Assembly (NCBI GenBank): GCA_002504525.1
Contig: DATD01000004.1
Span: forward strand, 17,975-25,118
DNA length: 7,144 bases
Reading direction: 5' to 3'
From: Methanomassiliicoccus sp. UBA345
Lineage (GTDB): Archaea; Thermoplasmatota; Thermoplasmata; Methanomassiliicoccales; Methanomassiliicoccaceae
Part shown: in pieces, positions 6,037 through 7,144 of the stretch
Layout of the letters: each line of letters opens with the position of its first letter
Numbering within the stretch: the first letter of the stretch is position 1
The notes under the pieces: generated by a model
Told to the model about the DNA's origin: nothing
Seen by the model: the letters and a program-made list of their open reading frames with translations, nothing else
Database searches by the model: none
Position numbers and translations under genes: made by a program

Positions 6037-6048
6037 TTTGATATACTC
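6037..6048 (-). promoter_or_regulatory. TATA box of the Rossmann/cysteine protein gene
   Basis: The minus strand reads GAGTATATCAAA. Initiation would fall near 6016, within a few bases of the ATG at 6013, so the transcript is probably leaderless. Confidence 0.6.
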
Positions 6049-6119
6049 TCGCCAGGACCGTAGCGCCAATGAATCTGGCCTGCACGGTAAGGGCGTCCTG
6101 CGCCAGTGCAAAGCTCATG

Positions 6120-6128
6120 ATTATATAC
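6120..6128 (+). promoter_or_regulatory. TATA box of rnpB
   Basis: ATTATATAC lies in the divergent gap. Its centre is about 25 bases before 6149-6150, where the first base of the RNase P P1 helix is found, so promoter and RNA structure agree on the 5' end. Confidence 0.7.
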
Positions 6129-6148
6129 GACGGCGCTCTTGGACGAAA

Positions 6149-6450
6149 CGGTCAGGAGAGGGAGGGCGGCCGACGGTAGGGCGCAAGCCCAGCTGAGGAA
6201 GGTCCCCCCTCCATGAGAAGGTGGTCCACGCAAGTGGGCTGGTGAGAGCCAGGGCAAGGGCGCAGAAACGACACAGCTCAGACCGAGGATGATCCGCTCG
6301 GCGGTGACGTTGGTCTGGGATTTGGTGAAACGGCGACTCCCCACCGGAGCAAGCCCAAACAGTCGGGATGACCACTCGGGACCGACGGGTAGGGTGCTTA
6401 GTTGAATGCTGCCTGAAACAGAAGGGGGCCTACTACCCTCACCTGGCCAC
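6149..6450 (+). ncRNA. rnpB: RNase P RNA (archaeal, probably type A)
   Basis: This is the catalytic RNA that cuts 5' leaders from tRNA precursors. The ends pair as P1: 6150-6162 with 6436-6448, 13 positions with one A-A mismatch and one wobble. GAGGAAGGTCC (6195-6205) is the conserved 5' block forming half of P4; the other half follows ACAGAA (6418-6423) at 6424-6431. P4 forms as AGG, bulged T (6203), CCCCC against GGGGG, CCT. The specificity domain contains GGTGAAACGGCG (6324-6335) and GAGCAAGCCCAAAC (6347-6360). GNRA hairpins are GGGC-GCAA-GCCC (6179-6190) and CCAC-GCAA-GTGG (6226-6237). Further stems are CAGACC/GGTCTG (6279-6284, 6312-6317) and GTCGG/CCGAC (6362-6366, 6382-6386). A length near 300 bases is normal. 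Protein frames on the opposite strand are shadows. Identity is certain enough; the exact ends are inferred from P1, the TATA box and the T-run. Confidence 0.93.
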
Positions 6451-6456
6451 ACTCGC

Positions 6457-6461
6457 TTTTT
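6457..6461 (+). terminator. T-run after rnpB
   Basis: Five T residues follow the P1 3' strand by nine bases and are a plausible archaeal termination signal for the RNase P RNA. The run is short, so some read-through may occur. Confidence 0.45.
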
Positions 6462-6559
6462 CTGCACTAAATGATATCCTCGCCAATAATTGTGATGCCA
6501 GTCATGAGCTCGTTCATTGAATAGATGACGCGGATTCGACGGTGTTGAGCGGTTTGAAG

Positions 6560-6624
6560 TATATTTCGTATATGTAGCAGGAAGCGAGATACGATTATTC
6601 TGCGGATATATTCCATATTCATAG
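6560..6624. repeat. Imperfect AT-rich direct repeat upstream of the DUF835 gene
   Basis: Two 18-base units, 6560-6577 and 6607-6624, share TATATT, then C, TAT and TAG in register (13 of 18 positions), spaced 47 bases start to start. They lie in the 230-base AT-rich region between rnpB and the DUF835 gene, which holds no gene I can see. They may be regulator sites or tandem TATA-like elements. Confidence 0.35.
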
Positions 6625-6633
6625 ATTATATGG
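6624..6633 (+). promoter_or_regulatory. TATA box of the DUF835 gene
   Basis: GATTATATGG would start transcription near 6652-6655, leaving a leader of about 40 bases that includes the Shine-Dalgarno. Other AT-rich elements lie upstream, so this is the best of several candidates. Confidence 0.45.
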
Positions 6634-6683
6634 CGGGAAACAGGTTAATAGAGACTCGGAGTTGGCGTGCTATCGGGTGAACT

Positions 6684-6690
6684 GGAGGAG
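6684..6690 (+). promoter_or_regulatory. Shine-Dalgarno of the DUF835 gene
   Basis: GGAGGAG ends five bases before the GTG at 6696. The alternatives GTG 6702 and ATG 6705 are 11 and 14 bases away, so the motif selects GTG 6696 as the start. Confidence 0.7.
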
Positions 6691-6695
6691 TATCA

Positions 6696-7144
6696 GTGAA
6701 AGTGATGCAAGGCAAATTCTATCTGTTCGAGGAACGAGTGCCCCTGAGAACGCACCAGGTTCTAAGAAAGGAATTAGACAAGGGAAGAAAGACGCTGTAT
6801 ATCTCGAAGAACCCGCCGCGATTATTGCGCTCGCAGCTCGACTTTGACGAGACCATGCTGTTAACCATGTGGCTCAGCACCCGTCCGAGCCCGGAGTGCA
6901 TACCGCCCATGAACCTGAATGTCTTCGAGAACAACATAATGAATTTCTTGGAGCAGAACAAGGACGGGATCGTGGCTCTCAACGGCCTCGACGTCCTGGA
7001 GATGTGGAACGGATTCAGGCCCGTCCTCGATGTCCTGGCTCGCGCACATGAGCAGGTCAACTCCGGCGGCAGCAATTTTCTGATAAGCCTGGACCCGCAC
7101 AATCATTACCCGCAGAAGCTGGCCATGCTGGAGAACATCTCTGA
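6696..7144 (+). CDS. DUF835 domain protein, 3' end beyond the window
   Basis: The frame is open for 149 codons from the GTG at 6696 to the right edge, with an in-frame TGA at 6678-6680 just upstream. The translation matches the DUF835 pattern (archaeal, uncharacterised): a short N-terminal helix region; TLYISKNP (33-40), the usual strand plus 'SR.P'-like turn; TMWLST (57-62); the IPPMNL segment (69-74); a helix ending in FLEQNKDG; then the signature VALNGLDVLEMWNGF (93-107), where the family has a hydrophobic strand, Asp-Gly-Leu-Glu-Tyr-Leu and Asn-Gly-Phe. It continues through FLISLDPH (128-135) and KLAMLENIS at the edge. The normally acidic first residue of 'LDGLEYL' is Asn here (ALNGLDVL). 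The domain resembles a Rossmann-like ATPase-derived fold, often fused to sensory domains, so a signalling role is possible. Whether other domains follow cannot be seen. Confidence 0.85.
   Translation, partial: MKVMQGKFYLFEERVPLRTHQVLRKELDKGRKTLYISKNPPRLLRSQLDFDETMLLTMWLSTRPSPECIPPMNLNVFENNIMNFLEQNKDGIVALNGLDVLEMWNGFRPVLDVLARAHEQVNSGGSNFLISLDPHNHYPQKLAMLENIS

Noticed and set aside
6018..6467. A 149-codon minus-strand frame opposite rnpB
   Set aside because: It coincides with the RNase P RNA gene, whose helices and conserved blocks explain the sequence. The frame is a shadow.
1..7144. Search for CRISPR arrays, insertion sequences, prophage or a defence cassette
   Set aside because: No regularly spaced repeats, transposase, integrase or nuclease motifs, or flanking target duplications are visible; the gene content is housekeeping, transport and lineage-specific proteins.

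Overview
The window looks like a piece of a moderately GC-rich archaeal (probably euryarchaeal) chromosome. The evidence is a TATA-binding protein gene, an RNase P RNA with archaeal-type conserved blocks, archaeal-style TATA boxes about 25 bases ahead of inferred transcript starts, several apparently leaderless or short-leader genes, and a DUF835-family gene. The Thermoplasmata/Methanomassiliicoccales side of the Euryarchaeota would fit, but this is a guess from general resemblance and no marker here proves it.

Layout. Bases 11-719 (minus strand) hold a small two-gene operon: a two-helix membrane protein, then an overlapping gene for a ribbon-helix-helix protein with a leucine/aspartate-rich C-terminal part. 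A divergent regulatory gap follows. On the plus strand come the TBP gene (about 952-1506) and, 58 bases later, a YeiH/UPF0324-type ten-helix-class membrane protein (1565-2653). Bases 2654-3254 carry no gene I can defend, only two small dyad elements. A DHA2-type (14-helix class) MFS exporter is on the minus strand (3255-4712), followed by a mostly empty stretch to 5050. A class II tRNA-Leu(GAG) with an encoded CCA lies on the minus strand (5102-5188), with its own TATA box and T-run. Next is an unrecognised Rossmann-fold protein with a cysteine cluster (5300-6013, minus). It is divergent from the RNase P RNA gene rnpB (about 6149-6450, plus). An AT-rich promoter region leads to a DUF835 gene that runs off the right edge (6696 to beyond 7144).

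How the parts relate. Three of the loci serve core information processing (TBP for transcription initiation, rnpB for tRNA 5' maturation, tRNA-Leu as a translation component and an RNase P substrate). Two are membrane transporters, and two or three are lineage-type proteins of unknown role. Nothing indicates a defence island, prophage, insertion sequence or CRISPR array, and I do not see a new multi-gene system.

The two most interesting details are small. The TBP reading frame has no standard start codon ahead of its conserved first strand. The RNase P RNA carries a matched A-to-G and U-to-C double change in helix P4, one of the most conserved helices of that RNA.
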